From the NCBI GenBank assembly GCA_003598085.1, contig QZKU01000115.1:24267-88266 (forward strand): a DNA stretch of 64,000 nt, written 5' to 3'. The notes beneath the pieces were generated by a model. That model had not been told where the DNA came from. It worked only from the letters and a program-made list of their open reading frames with translations, and made no database searches. This stretch comes from Candidatus Abyssobacteria bacterium SURF_5. GTDB lineage: Bacteria > Abyssobacteria > SURF-5. Of the stretch, positions 45,195-54,805 are shown piece by piece (position 1 is the stretch's first letter; each line of letters starts with the position of its first letter). A program made the position numbers and the translations under genes.

Positions 45195-46643
45195 TCAACG
45201 GCGGGATGAGCGGCGCCAGATGCTTGCGAAAGATCGCAGGCCTGACAGGTTCGCCCTGACGTCGGCCCACCTTCGAACCCTCAATAAACGCCGAAGTAGA
45301 TAGCGGGGGCGCAGATAGAATTGCCGAACCGCCCTTCGATGATACCGCCTGACTAATTCAGGAGGGAGCGAGGTATCCGTATATGTCGGCCGCATATAAT
45401 CGAAACGCGACAAATCCTGCTCGACGGCTTTCCCTCTCTGCTCCGCCCGCGCGGCCAGTTCCGTGCCCGGCAGCGGCATGTAAATGGAAAATTCCGCGAT
45501 ATCTGAGTCGAGCTCCCGCGAGAAGGCAAGAGTTTTCTTCATGCTTTCCTCGGTTTCGCCCGGGAAACCAAGGATGTAATTTGCGACCGTCGCGATGCCG
45601 ATTTCCCTGGTCAACTTCATGTTTTCCCGTATGATCTCGAGTTTCAATCCCTTTTTGAGCACCTTGCTCAGCATCTCTTGATCGCCCGATTCAATTCCGT
45701 AGGAGATCAAAACGCAGCCGGAGTCGCGCATCATCTCAAGAACAGGGCGGGAGACCCTATCCAGCCGGGTCCCGCAAATCCATTTGAGACGCAGTTCCTT
45801 TAACATCGCGCACAGTTGCGTGAACCAATCAAGATTGAACGTCAGCGTATCGTCGTAAAAATACGCCCCCCGGATGCCGTACGCATTAATCAGAGACTCC
45901 AGTTCGGCGCGAATATTATCGACCGTTCGCAGCCTGATCTGCTTGCCGTGAACAAGTTCAGATGCGCAGAACGCGCAGCGGTAGGGACATCCGCGCGAGG
46001 CAATCAACGGTAAAGACGGCTGCGGAAGCGACCATTTGATGCGGTCGTGTCCGGAGGCGGCGAAATACCGCTGGATATCAACCAGGTGCCGTGCCGGCAT
46101 CGGCAACTCGTCAAGATTCACGATTCGGACAGGCGGCGGACCGATTGCGATCTCGCCGTTTGTCCTGATCAGGATGCCCGGTGTTTCGGCTGCTGCCTTG
46201 CGCACAGGATAAGCTTGAGCAAGTAATGGCATCACGTGTTCGCCCTCTCCGATTGCGACCATATCGGCTGAGCAGCCCTCGATCGCTTGTCGCGGAACGA
46301 CTGAGGGATGTATTCCGCCGAGGACTATCCAGCTTTCCGGCACAAGAGATTTCGCGAATGCCGCTATTTCCTTCGCATGCGGAAATAAGGGCGTAGTGCA
46401 GGTTATGCCGATCAGCTCCGGATTCCAGTCCCGCAACAGGCGGCGAAGTTCCACTCGGCCGGGGTCAAAGCCCAGATCATGTACTTTTACCGGCGCCTGC
46501 GCCTTCTCGAGAGCCGCCGCTATATACAGCAGTCCCAGCGGGGGATTCGCCGCGACGTGTGGGCTCGGGTTTATCAGGAGCGTCTTTGCAGTCATTTTAT
46601 TATAATTAATTGCATTATGAGATTCTGTGACCTCAATCCTCAT
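45195..46643 (-). CDS. B12-binding-domain radical SAM protein (2)
   Basis: About 482 residues. The cobalamin-binding domain (LLINPSP, PPLGLLYIAAALE, VLGGIHPSVVPRQA) is followed by a radical SAM barrel with SRGCPYRCAFCASE. The C-terminal 70 residues are basic. Two starts are possible. The ATG at 46643 overlaps the previous stop as ATGA with GGAG before it and is chosen; an ATG at 46595 begins directly at the conserved domain but has no ribosome site. It may be a methylase or cyclase acting on the lipid carrier, glycan or a hopanoid-like lipid. Confidence 0.87.
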   Translation of the reverse strand: MRIEVTESHNAINYNKMTAKTLLINPSPHVAANPPLGLLYIAAALEKAQAPVKVHDLGFDPGRVELRRLLRDWNPELIGITCTTPLFPHAKEIAAFAKSLVPESWIVLGGIHPSVVPRQAIEGCSADMVAIGEGEHVMPLLAQAYPVRKAAAETPGILIRTNGEIAIGPPPVRIVNLDELPMPARHLVDIQRYFAASGHDRIKWSLPQPSLPLIASRGCPYRCAFCASELVHGKQIRLRTVDNIRAELESLINAYGIRGAYFYDDTLTFNLDWFTQLCAMLKELRLKWICGTRLDRVSRPVLEMMRDSGCVLISYGIESGDQEMLSKVLKKGLKLEIIRENMKLTREIGIATVANYILGFPGETEESMKKTLAFSRELDSDIAEFSIYMPLPGTELAARAEQRGKAVEQDLSRFDYMRPTYTDTSLPPELVRRYHRRAVRQFYLRPRYLLRRLLRVRRWADVRANLSGLRSFASIWRRSSRR

Positions 46644-47650
46644 TGACTCCAGTTGGAGCGATCGAGTTCTTGTGCCAGGAAGAGCGACCGGATCGTCGCA
46701 AGACCGTACGTCATCAGAGTGACCCAACAGACAACCGGATGAATGAACCACGCCAAATCTCTTTTGCGAGAATATCCGAGAAGCGCCTGAGCCAGCAGGG
46801 GAAAAAGAAGAAGTGTGCTCACAATGAATTTCAGGTAGCCCCAGAAGTACTGTTGATGCGGATACGTTCGGCGCCCGAGCTGTTTATAGTAAAGGAAATC
46901 CGAAATGCGCCGCTTTTGCTTCCGAACAAAAGTCTTGAGGTTCGGACAGTACAGATGGACAACCCCCTTCTTGACAAATGCAGCTTTTCGCCGGCCTTTG
47001 TGAACAAGTTGATGGATGATGTCGATATCGAAATAATAGGGGCGGTAATCAACTTCCTGGATCGCTTTTTTCCGGATCAGGCACCCATTGGCTCCCATTG
47101 TCGGAATGCAATTCTCGGTCAGGAGGACCTCGTAGTAATCCTCCCGATCGTGCATTTCGAGCGGCAACCCCGTCCATTTACCGGTCAACGTATTGAACCG
47201 GTCGTAGTTGCCGAGGAAAAGGTGGATTGGGTCGTTCATTCCGATTAACGCGCAGTAGCGGTCGATGATCGAATCTGAGAGCCGGTATGTGAGCGCGTAG
47301 CTTTCCGAACAGAAAATCTCATCATCTTGAAAGGGGATCGCCATCTTTTCCAGCCAATCCTCGCTATCGAGAATGTTATCGCTATCGATCAAAGCCACGA
47401 TTTCGCCCGAAGCCGCATCGATGCCGACTGCTTTGCCGGCCTCCCCCGTTTTCAGGGGATTCTGAAGGATTTTGTCGACCTTGAAGGAAGACGCGATTTC
47501 GAGCGTGCCATCATGCGAGCCGGCATCGACAAGGATAATTTCCACTCTTTCACGGGGATAGCGCTGCATCCTGATACTGGCGAGGCAAGCGGTGAGTGAC
47601 CGGCAAGAATTGTAGGTGGGAATAATGACGCTGACGAAGGGCGCGTACAC
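46640..47650 (-). CDS. Membrane glycosyltransferase family 2 (2)
   Basis: A 336-residue protein starting at a GTG behind GGGGG. GT-A motifs: VSVIIPTYNSCRSL, LVDAGSHDGTLEIA, VALIDSDNILDSEDW. Two hydrophobic segments lie near the C-terminus (about 265-320). It adds a sugar at the membrane; donor unknown. It lies 12 bases after the previous GT2. Confidence 0.88.
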   Translation of the reverse strand: MYAPFVSVIIPTYNSCRSLTACLASIRMQRYPRERVEIILVDAGSHDGTLEIASSFKVDKILQNPLKTGEAGKAVGIDAASGEIVALIDSDNILDSEDWLEKMAIPFQDDEIFCSESYALTYRLSDSIIDRYCALIGMNDPIHLFLGNYDRFNTLTGKWTGLPLEMHDREDYYEVLLTENCIPTMGANGCLIRKKAIQEVDYRPYYFDIDIIHQLVHKGRRKAAFVKKGVVHLYCPNLKTFVRKQKRRISDFLYYKQLGRRTYPHQQYFWGYLKFIVSTLLLFPLLAQALLGYSRKRDLAWFIHPVVCWVTLMTYGLATIRSLFLAQELDRSNWSQ

Positions 47651-47662
47651 CGACCAAACCCC

Positions 47663-48721
47663 CTAGCTGTCCAAATGCTTCAGCATCAGTCCCCGAATAA
47701 AAGTTATTCCATATACAAAATGGGTCAACATCACTCCGATTGCGCCCAGCAACGCCACGTCGAGCCGACTTGCCGGCAAAAGCGAGACCAGCGCGAAACC
47801 AAAATAACAGAGCAGGCTGATGACGAGGATTGCGGCAACGACGTTCGAGAAGACTGAAAGGATAGACCCGAAGAACAAGATGGTCACCACAATGCTGGGC
47901 AGGAAATAGAACATGCGTCGCGACGTTTCGGGATACGTCTTGGCGAAGTATCCCCGATGCAGGCCGACATTGGCGATCTGTTTCAGGTGATCGAAGAAAA
48001 GGCTGCGCCGATGGTGAAAGACCACCACCTCGGGGCGGTAAAGAATCTTCTTGCCAAGCCTGATGATTTCGAGGCACATCTTCGTGTCTTCGCCTCCGTA
48101 GAACGTGGAGGAAAAGCCGCCGATCTTGCGCAAAATGTCCGTGCGCACCAGCAAGTTGAAGGCGGGAAAATCATCAACCTCTCGGGCTTTGCGCTGAATG
48201 AAGCGGTACAGCGCCTGTCCGCTCCCCATCGGAGAACTGTAGACGGCCCCGCTTGCTTGCGCCAGCAGGCCGTCCTCGGGAGGAGTAACGCCCGGCCCGC
48301 CGACAGCCGCGATTTCCGGCTTATCCAGGTAAGGAACGGCGCTGCGCAGCCAGTCGGGACGGGGATATGCATCATCATCGATGAACGCGCATATCTCGCC
48401 GGCGGCGTTCTTGATGCCGATATCCCTTTTTTCACCCGGACCAGTAATCTGTTTGCCGGTCGAAATGATCGAAACCAGCCCTTCCTTCCTTAGGCGCTTC
48501 AAATTGCCGACCCGCGGATTTGTCGCCTCATTGAGGTTCGGCTCGTCAACTATGATCAGAATCTCGAAATTCGGATATTCCAGATTGCGGAAATGGCCGA
48601 AGTCTTTCAGGAATCTCTCGCTGCACGTGTGAAGCGCTATGATCACGCTTACCTTCGGAACGGGCGGACCCTCCTCCTGCGGCTGATGAAACAGCCGGAC
48701 ACGCATATCAGTATCTGTCAT
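47663..48721 (-). CDS. Membrane glycosyltransferase family 2 (3)
   Basis: A 352-residue protein. GT-A domain: PKVSVIIALHTCSERFL, CAFIDDDAYPRPDWL, GGEDTKMCLEIIRLG. It has three C-terminal membrane helices after residue about 265. The overall form resembles succinoglycan-type chain-extending transferases. GAGG lies 4 bases before the ATG, and its first 14 bases overlap the upstream gene. Confidence 0.88.
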   Translation of the reverse strand: MTDTDMRVRLFHQPQEEGPPVPKVSVIIALHTCSERFLKDFGHFRNLEYPNFEILIIVDEPNLNEATNPRVGNLKRLRKEGLVSIISTGKQITGPGEKRDIGIKNAAGEICAFIDDDAYPRPDWLRSAVPYLDKPEIAAVGGPGVTPPEDGLLAQASGAVYSSPMGSGQALYRFIQRKAREVDDFPAFNLLVRTDILRKIGGFSSTFYGGEDTKMCLEIIRLGKKILYRPEVVVFHHRRSLFFDHLKQIANVGLHRGYFAKTYPETSRRMFYFLPSIVVTILFFGSILSVFSNVVAAILVISLLCYFGFALVSLLPASRLDVALLGAIGVMLTHFVYGITFIRGLMLKHLDS

Positions 48722-49520
48722 AATGCCTCAGAATATACAGTCTGTAGAAGATGGCCATGGTGTCCCACCACGTTGTGTAGATATCGGTCGGACGAACCCA
48801 GCGCCTGATCTTCTTGCCGATATTGGGTCGGTAATCCACAACCACCGGCGCCTCAACGATCGTAAAATCGTGCCGGTGCGCCAGGACCAGCAATTCCAGG
48901 TCAAAAGCGAATTTCTTCACCAGCATTTGCGGAAATACTTTTTCGAGCACTTGCCGCTTGAAAAGTTTCAATCCCGTCTGGGTATCATGGATCGGCAGGC
49001 GGAACAGCAGCTTGACCATGAAGAAATATACCATGCTCACAATCTTGCGGTGAAACGGATAATAGAGCTTTGATTGCGGGTGCCTCTTGGAGCCAATGAC
49101 GACGTCAGCGTCCGCCCCCCTCATGTGATCAAAAAAAAGCTGCAACTGGCTCGGATGCAGGTCGAGGTCCGCATCGATGAAAACGATAGTATCTCCCTCG
49201 CTGTACTTGAAGCCTTCCCGCAGGGCGCCGCCTTTTCCGAGGTTCGTTTTGTTTTTAACCAGCTTGACGCGCGAGTTGTCGGCCGCAAAACGAGCAGCCT
49301 CTTCGTACGTATTGTCGGAGCTGCCGTCGTCAATTACGATAATCTCGAAGTCACGGCTGGTTTCGCGCAAGAACGCAAACGTCTCTCCGAGGTTGTCATA
49401 AATGCCGGCCCCTTCATCATGAGCAGGCATCAACACCGAGAGTTTGCCCGGAAATTCGTTTTTTGTCCGGGTGCCGCAAATGCAGGGTTCGGACTGTTTC
49501 ATTTTGAGGGATTTTAGCAT
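48708..49520 (-). CDS. Polyprenyl-phosphate glycosyltransferase (GT2, DPG/DPM-like)
   Basis: A 270-residue GT2 resembling dolichyl-phosphate glucosyltransferases: LSVLMPAHDEGAGIYDNL, VIDDGSSDNTYEEA, NKTNLGKGGALREGF, VFIDADLDLHPSQL and HDTQTGLKLFKR. It likely makes a polyprenyl-phosphate sugar. The first 25 residues, with CICGT, precede the domain and are not conserved. Neither possible ATG (49520 or 49502) has a good ribosome site. Confidence 0.88.
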   Translation of the reverse strand: MLKSLKMKQSEPCICGTRTKNEFPGKLSVLMPAHDEGAGIYDNLGETFAFLRETSRDFEIIVIDDGSSDNTYEEAARFAADNSRVKLVKNKTNLGKGGALREGFKYSEGDTIVFIDADLDLHPSQLQLFFDHMRGADADVVIGSKRHPQSKLYYPFHRKIVSMVYFFMVKLLFRLPIHDTQTGLKLFKRQVLEKVFPQMLVKKFAFDLELLVLAHRHDFTIVEAPVVVDYRPNIGKKIRRWVRPTDIYTTWWDTMAIFYRLYILRHYDRY

Positions 49521-49553
49521 AAATGCTTGTCACAATTCAAGATTAACAGTTTG

Positions 49554-50879
49554 CTAGATCGACGTGCGGGGAACGGCGGAAGCTTCGGGCAGCGGCTTTT
49601 TTGCCTTTGCCGGATGGAATGTAACGATGGAAATCGAAATGAATAAGGCAAAGCCGCCGGCTGTTAATGTCAGCAGAACGGACATCGGCGTCTGATGAAA
49701 GACTGAAATGGCGGCGAACGTCAACAACGTGAGCGGCAGCAGGAGCCACAGAAAAGAATAGCGTTCATTCGCGAGATTATAATTGACCAAAATAGTCGTG
49801 GCGGCAACTGGAGTGATAGCGATTCCGAACAGTTTAATCAGCGCAACTAATTCAGGCGAATCGGTTTTTCCGAGAAACAGCGCCACATAGCGCGCCAGCG
49901 CAAAACAAATGACAATGCCTCCTAAAGACAGGACGATCTCTATAAGCAGTCCGCGTTTTAGTATCGGCAGCGTATTTTCGCCCGTCGCCTTCTTCCGGGC
50001 CACCTTTGGGAAAAGCGCCAGGGTGATGCCCAGTGGAAGAAACAGAAAGCTCTTTCCCACGATCGAGGCGGTGGCGTAGTAACCCGCCAGTCGGAGACCG
50101 TCGCCCACGTCGCCGTAGAAATGCCGAACGAGCGCAATGTCCAGATTGCAGAAGAAGCTCAAGAAGAAAAGCGCCGCGACCACAGGCAAAGCGAAGAGAT
50201 ACATCTCCTTCATCTGCACTTCGGCGCTTTCAGCGACCGGCGCCAGAACAGGACGAAAGGCCGGGAAGCCAACCATGAAGGAGAGAATGAACGAAAGAAG
50301 AACCCCGAATAATACGCCGCCCACGCCCCACCCGATCAAGGCGAACAGTATCCCCAACCCGCACTTTGAAATGAAGCCGACGAAGTAGGATATCCCCAGA
50401 TAATTGAACCGTTCTCGACCTTGGAGAACCGCCCAGAAAACGGGCAATAGATACATGAAGAAAAGCAGGAATCCAGCCACTATGATCGGGGCAGTGCTTC
50501 GAATTTTGAAGAAGTCGCCGATCAAGGGAGCGCCGAGAATTGTTCCGACCATCAACACACATGCGACGATGCCGACACGCTTCAAGCTTCCCAGAAACAG
50601 TTGTCGCACTTTCGCGGCTTCTCCCGTTGCGGAATACTGCGCAATAAACTTTGTTATCGTTGTCTGGATGGTCACGATCGGAATTGAAATGATGTAGAGG
50701 AGCGACAGCAGAGAGTTTAATGCGCTGTACCCTTCCGGCCCGAGATTTCGGCTCATGAAGATGTGAAAGTAGAAATTAAAAAGATTGCCCAGCCCGATGA
50801 TGATGATCAGGAACCCTTCATCGAAGAGGCTCTCTCGGCAACGCGCCGGCGCGGGCATTTGGATTGCTGTATCAGACAT
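49554..50879 (-). CDS. Polysaccharide flippase / oligosaccharide transporter (Wzx-like)
   Basis: A 441-residue membrane protein with about 12-14 helices of the MATE/MVF flippase superfamily. It starts a pattern typical of polysaccharide biosynthesis transporters: LIIIIGLGNLFNFYFHIFMSRNLGPEGYSALNSL. It would flip a lipid-linked oligosaccharide across the inner membrane. It is the first gene of the cluster, 35 bases after the promoter at 50915-50944. No Wzy polymerase or Wzz length regulator is evident in the cluster. Confidence 0.88.
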   Translation of the reverse strand: MSDTAIQMPAPARCRESLFDEGFLIIIIGLGNLFNFYFHIFMSRNLGPEGYSALNSLLSLLYIISIPIVTIQTTITKFIAQYSATGEAAKVRQLFLGSLKRVGIVACVLMVGTILGAPLIGDFFKIRSTAPIIVAGFLLFFMYLLPVFWAVLQGRERFNYLGISYFVGFISKCGLGILFALIGWGVGGVLFGVLLSFILSFMVGFPAFRPVLAPVAESAEVQMKEMYLFALPVVAALFFLSFFCNLDIALVRHFYGDVGDGLRLAGYYATASIVGKSFLFLPLGITLALFPKVARKKATGENTLPILKRGLLIEIVLSLGGIVICFALARYVALFLGKTDSPELVALIKLFGIAITPVAATTILVNYNLANERYSFLWLLLPLTLLTFAAISVFHQTPMSVLLTLTAGGFALFISISIVTFHPAKAKKPLPEASAVPRTSI

Positions 50880-50914
50880 GTCTTGATGAATGCTCCGAAG
50901 ATTTCAATTGAATC

Positions 50915-50944
50915 ATTGTAGCCGGGAATCCAAAAGGTTTGCAA
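50915..50944 (-). promoter_or_regulatory. Promoter of the glycan cluster
   Basis: On the minus strand TTGCAA is followed after 18 bases by TACAAT. The -10 matches five of six consensus bases. The start would be about 30 bases before the flippase ATG. This may drive all thirteen minus-strand genes. Confidence 0.55.
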
Positions 50945-51001
50945 CAATTCCATTGCCAGAACCGGGCATGCCGAATACCTGCAGGCGAGGAACGAGGGAA
51001 C

Positions 51002-52126
51002 CTATGGCAGGAGCCGCATCGCAACCTCGTTCGCGAGCCGCCACCCGTCAAATGTGGAACGGATCGTGTCATCCTCGTACTCGATGTATCCTTCTGTGAC
51101 CATTTGCTCGAACGAACCTCCGAATAGCTCGACCGGGTGGACTCCAAACTTCGTCCTGAAAGAAGAGCAATCGATCCTCTCGCTCAATCGCAGCCGCTGG
51201 ATCATGGTCTCGATAGCCTGCATCCGAAGCGGAATATATTCTGCCTCCTCCACGGCATGTCCTCTCCGGCACACCGCTTCCATGTAGCGGACGGGGTCAC
51301 GGACGTTTACCACCCGTTTTCCGTCGAGATATGAGACGGCGCTTGCACCCAGGCCCAGATATTCTCCGTTCGACCAATAGACAAGATTATGGCTCGCGCG
51401 TCTGCCCGGCTTGGCGAAGTTCGAGATCTCGTAATGCTCGTATCCCGCTCGAATAAGAATTTCCCGCGCCGCCTGATACAGTTCGAGTTCCTCTTCCGCC
51501 GTTTTCCTTCGAAATGTCCCCGCTTCCACGAGGGAATCGAAGGGAGTCCCCGGCTCAACAGTCAGGCAGTAGGTGGAAAGATGCTCCGGCGCGAGCGAAA
51601 CGGCTTCTTCAAGCGAATGCCGCCAGCTTTGTATCGTTTGGTCCGGGATCGCAAAAATCAGGTCAAAATTGAGGTTCTTGATGCCGCTGCCGCGGATGAT
51701 TTCGTTCGCCCGGTAAATGTCCTCGCTTCCGTGCAGTCTGCCGAGTGTCGTCAGCTCGCTGTCAATGAAGCTCTGGGCGCCAAGGCTTACGCGGTTGCCG
51801 CCAGCCGAGATAAAAGCATCTATTTTTTCCCGCTCTACGGTGCACGGGTTGGCTTCAAGCGTGATTTCGGCGCCGGTAGAAATATGGAAAGAAGAACGCA
51901 ACGAATGAAAAAGGCGGGTTATCTGAGCGGCGCTTAAGACGGTGGGTGTTCCGCCGCCTATATGGAGTGTTCTGACTGTTGAAACGTGCTTCGCCCTCTG
52001 CCGGATTTCCTCGCCAAGCGCCTCAAGGTATCGATCGACGGAACCAGCGGCCGGCACGGACGCGAAATCGCAGTACGGACATTTGGAACTGCAGTAAGGA
52101 ATGTGTACATATACGGCTTCTGCCAT
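51002..52126 (-). CDS. hemW: Radical SAM heme chaperone HemW
   Basis: A 374-residue protein. The N-terminus YVHIPYCSSKCPYCDFASV carries the C-x3-C-x2-C cluster, with HIGGGTPTVL and NLDFIFAIPDQTIQSW-like segments following. The second cysteine-distal region and the C-terminal HemN_C-type domain (RRGHAVEEAEYIPLRMQ) match HemW rather than true HemN. HemW binds haem and helps load it onto respiratory proteins. It is third in the lepA-lepB-hemW run, 15 bases after lepB. Confidence 0.9.
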   Translation of the reverse strand: MAEAVYVHIPYCSSKCPYCDFASVPAAGSVDRYLEALGEEIRQRAKHVSTVRTLHIGGGTPTVLSAAQITRLFHSLRSSFHISTGAEITLEANPCTVEREKIDAFISAGGNRVSLGAQSFIDSELTTLGRLHGSEDIYRANEIIRGSGIKNLNFDLIFAIPDQTIQSWRHSLEEAVSLAPEHLSTYCLTVEPGTPFDSLVEAGTFRRKTAEEELELYQAAREILIRAGYEHYEISNFAKPGRRASHNLVYWSNGEYLGLGASAVSYLDGKRVVNVRDPVRYMEAVCRRGHAVEEAEYIPLRMQAIETMIQRLRLSERIDCSSFRTKFGVHPVELFGGSFEQMVTEGYIEYEDDTIRSTFDGWRLANEVAMRLLP

Positions 52127-52141
52127 GATGGGTCAATTTGG

Positions 52142-52870
52142 TCAATCAATGAGTCCGAGCCGTTTGGGCGGCCAGTAGATGGCAACAGCCTTCCCCAGAA
52201 TGTTCTCGCGCGGCACGAAACCCCAATACCGGCTGTCGCGGCTGTTCAAGGAATTGTCGCCGAGCATAAAATAGGAATCAGGCGGCACCGTTACTCCCCC
52301 TTCGCCGAACGCACCGGCGGGGAAATAGACCCTGTCGGCGACGGATGCCGGCTCTTCAAGCCGCTCGCCGTTGATGTAGATGTGGCCGCCTCCTTCGATA
52401 AGCGAATCGAATGCCGGGTTCCAATTGGGATCGTCCGATACAATCTGCACATGATCTCCGCCGACCGCGACGATGCGCTTTATGAAATCCTTTCGCTGGT
52501 CCAACCCCTCAATTCCTTTGGTCTCGAACACGACAACGTCTCCGCGTTTGGGATCGGACAAGGGCAGAATTCGTTCGTCGCTAAAGGGAATTCGGAGACC
52601 GTAGATAAATTTGAGCACGATGATTTTGTCTCCATGTCCGTAGTTCATTGCCCCACGCAGGGTCGGCTCCATACTTCCGGTCGGAATCTTGAACGTCTGC
52701 AGGAAGAAAGTCCTGATAAAGAGGGCCAGGACAACGGCGTAGATGATGGTCTTCGTCCATTCCCACAGGAGAGACTCGCGCTGGTTTTCCGCCTCGACCT
52801 TCTCTTTCACATCAGAGACAGCCTTTGACATTCTGCCGGGTCCTTTCTTTCTCTTCTCGAACGGTCTCAT
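52142..52870 (-). CDS. lepB: Signal peptidase I
   Basis: A 242-residue S26 peptidase with one membrane helix (about residues 40-58) and a periplasmic catalytic domain. The nucleophile Ser66 is in [10 protein letters not shown] and the general base Lys131 in [28 protein letters not shown] is box E. The N-terminal 35 residues are charged. It overlaps lepA by four bases (ATGA), the lepA-lepB order also found in enterobacteria. Confidence 0.95.
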   Translation of the reverse strand: MRPFEKRKKGPGRMSKAVSDVKEKVEAENQRESLLWEWTKTIIYAVVLALFIRTFFLQTFKIPTGSMEPTLRGAMNYGHGDKIIVLKFIYGLRIPFSDERILPLSDPKRGDVVVFETKGIEGLDQRKDFIKRIVAVGGDHVQIVSDDPNWNPAFDSLIEGGGHIYINGERLEEPASVADRVYFPAGAFGEGGVTVPPDSYFMLGDNSLNSRDSRYWGFVPRENILGKAVAIYWPPKRLGLID

Positions 52871-54669
52871 TCAACTTCAAAAACCGCCATGAAGGCCTCT
52901 TGCGGCAGTTCAACGTTACCCACCTGTTTCATCCGCTTCTTGCCTTCCTTCTGACGCTGCAAGAGTTTTCGTTTCCTGGTGATGTCGCCCCCGTAGCACT
53001 TTGCGGTAACGTTCTTGCGAAGCGCTTTGATGGTTTCGCGCGCGATCACGCGGTTGCCGATTGCGGCCTGAATGGCGACTTCAAACAACTGCCGGGGGAT
53101 CACCTTTCGCAGCTTTTCCGCGAGTTGTTTTCCCCTCAGGTATGCTTTTTCCTTGTGCACGATACAGGACAAAGCGTCCACCGGGTTTCCGTTAAGCAGC
53201 ACGTCAAGCTTCACCAGGTCCGATTGACGAAACCCGCTGACTTCGTAATCAAACGAGGCGTAACCGCGTGTGGCGGATTTCAAGCGGTCATAGAAATCGA
53301 GGACCACTTCGCTGAGCGGGAGGTCATAGTTGACCAACACCTTTTGCGGTCCCAGATAATGTGTCCGAATATGTTCTCCCCTTCGAGAGGAGCAGAGCTG
53401 GCAGATGGTGCCGATGTACTCGGGTGGAGACAGGATAGTGGCGTGAATGTACGGTTCCTCGAGATACGCCACCCGCGAAAGCTCCGGCAACCGTGCGGGA
53501 TTATCAATGTCGAAAAACCCGCCGTCGGTCGTGTGGACGCGGAAAACAACTGAGGGAGCCGTGGTGACAAGGGCAAGATCAAACTCGCGCTCCAGGCGCT
53601 CCTGAATGATCTCCATGTGGAGCAGCCCCAGAAATCCGCACCGGAAACCGAAGCCGAGCGCCTGGGAGGTCTCCGGCTCGAAATAGAACGAGCTGTCGTT
53701 CAGACTCAGCTTTTCCAGCGAAGACCGCAACGTGTCGAATCCACCGGGTTCAGTCGGATACATGCCGCAAAAAACCATCGGCTTGACCGGCTTGACACCT
53801 GGCAACGGTTCCCGAGCCGGATTCGACGCATCCGTCAGGGTGTCACCTATTTTGATGTCGCGGATGCTTTTCATGTTGGCAATGACATATCCGACATCAC
53901 CCGCATTCAGTTTGTCGACCGGAACCTCTTCAAGTTTGAAAATGCCGACTTCCTCAACCTCATACGAGCGGTCCGATGACATTGCAGTGATTTCCTGCCC
54001 CGGCTTGATGCAGCCGTCGACGACGCGAATGTATCCGATCGCCCCCCGGAATGAATTATAGATGGAATCGAAAAGCACCGCCCTCAAAGGAGCGGCGTCG
54101 TCGCCGCCGGGGGGCGGAATCCTCCTTACGATTGCCTCCAGTATTTCAGGGACACCGATGCCGTTTTTTGCGCTCGCCAATATTGAATCCTGCGGGTCGA
54201 GCCCAATAATGTCAGAAATCTGTTGCCTCACTTCTTCGATTCGCGCGTTTGGCAGGTCGATCTTGTTGATGACCGGTATGATCACCAGGTTTCGATCCGA
54301 GGCCAGGTAAGCGTTCGCCAGCGTCTGTGCCTGTACTCCCTGTGATGCGTCTATCAGGAGAAGCGCCCCCTCACAGGCTCCCAGGCTCCGCGCAACTTCA
54401 TAGGAAAAATCGACATGGCCGGGGGTATCGATAAGATTCAGAAGATAGTTGTTTCCGTCTGCGGCCGTGTAATTGACTCTGATGGCAGCTGCCTTGATCG
54501 TGATTCCGCGCTCCCGCTCAATGTCCATGCTATCGAGCGTTTGTTCGCGTAGCTCACGCTCGGGAATAGCGTGTGTATATTCAAGTATCCGATCGGCCAG
54601 GGTCGATTTGCCATGATCGATATGCGCGATAATACAGAAATTTCTTGTTTTACTTCTTAAGTTGTTCAT
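52867..54669 (-). CDS. lepA: Elongation factor 4 (LepA)
   Basis: A 600-residue translational GTPase, the usual family length. G1 is [14 protein letters not shown]3 is [12 protein letters not shown] and G4 is NKIDLPNA. The C-terminal domain unique to LepA ([21 protein letters not shown]) is intact. EF4 acts on stalled or mis-translocated ribosomes. A strong promoter lies just upstream. Confidence 0.97.
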   Translation of the reverse strand: MNNLRSKTRNFCIIAHIDHGKSTLADRILEYTHAIPERELREQTLDSMDIERERGITIKAAAIRVNYTAADGNNYLLNLIDTPGHVDFSYEVARSLGACEGALLLIDASQGVQAQTLANAYLASDRNLVIIPVINKIDLPNARIEEVRQQISDIIGLDPQDSILASAKNGIGVPEILEAIVRRIPPPGGDDAAPLRAVLFDSIYNSFRGAIGYIRVVDGCIKPGQEITAMSSDRSYEVEEVGIFKLEEVPVDKLNAGDVGYVIANMKSIRDIKIGDTLTDASNPAREPLPGVKPVKPMVFCGMYPTEPGGFDTLRSSLEKLSLNDSSFYFEPETSQALGFGFRCGFLGLLHMEIIQERLEREFDLALVTTAPSVVFRVHTTDGGFFDIDNPARLPELSRVAYLEEPYIHATILSPPEYIGTICQLCSSRRGEHIRTHYLGPQKVLVNYDLPLSEVVLDFYDRLKSATRGYASFDYEVSGFRQSDLVKLDVLLNGNPVDALSCIVHKEKAYLRGKQLAEKLRKVIPRQLFEVAIQAAIGNRVIARETIKALRKNVTAKCYGGDITRKRKLLQRQKEGKKRMKQVGNVELPQEAFMAVFEVE

Positions 54670-54704
54670 CTTGAAAATTTAAGGGAAACGGAAAAAGCCA
54701 ACTT

Positions 54705-54733
54705 ATTATAACAAAATTGACCGGCGCATTCAA
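54705..54733 (-). promoter_or_regulatory. Strong sigma-70 promoter of lepA-lepB-hemW
   Basis: On the minus strand TTGAAT and a perfect TATAAT are exactly 17 bases apart. Transcription would start near 54698, about 29 bases before the lepA ATG. The region between is AT-rich. Confidence 0.75.
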
Positions 54734-54805
54734 TGATTTCGCGGAAGCGGACGGAAGTGGGTTGTGCAGGCATAAGAACATTTGTTTCTGAGACCGATCC
54801 GCCCT

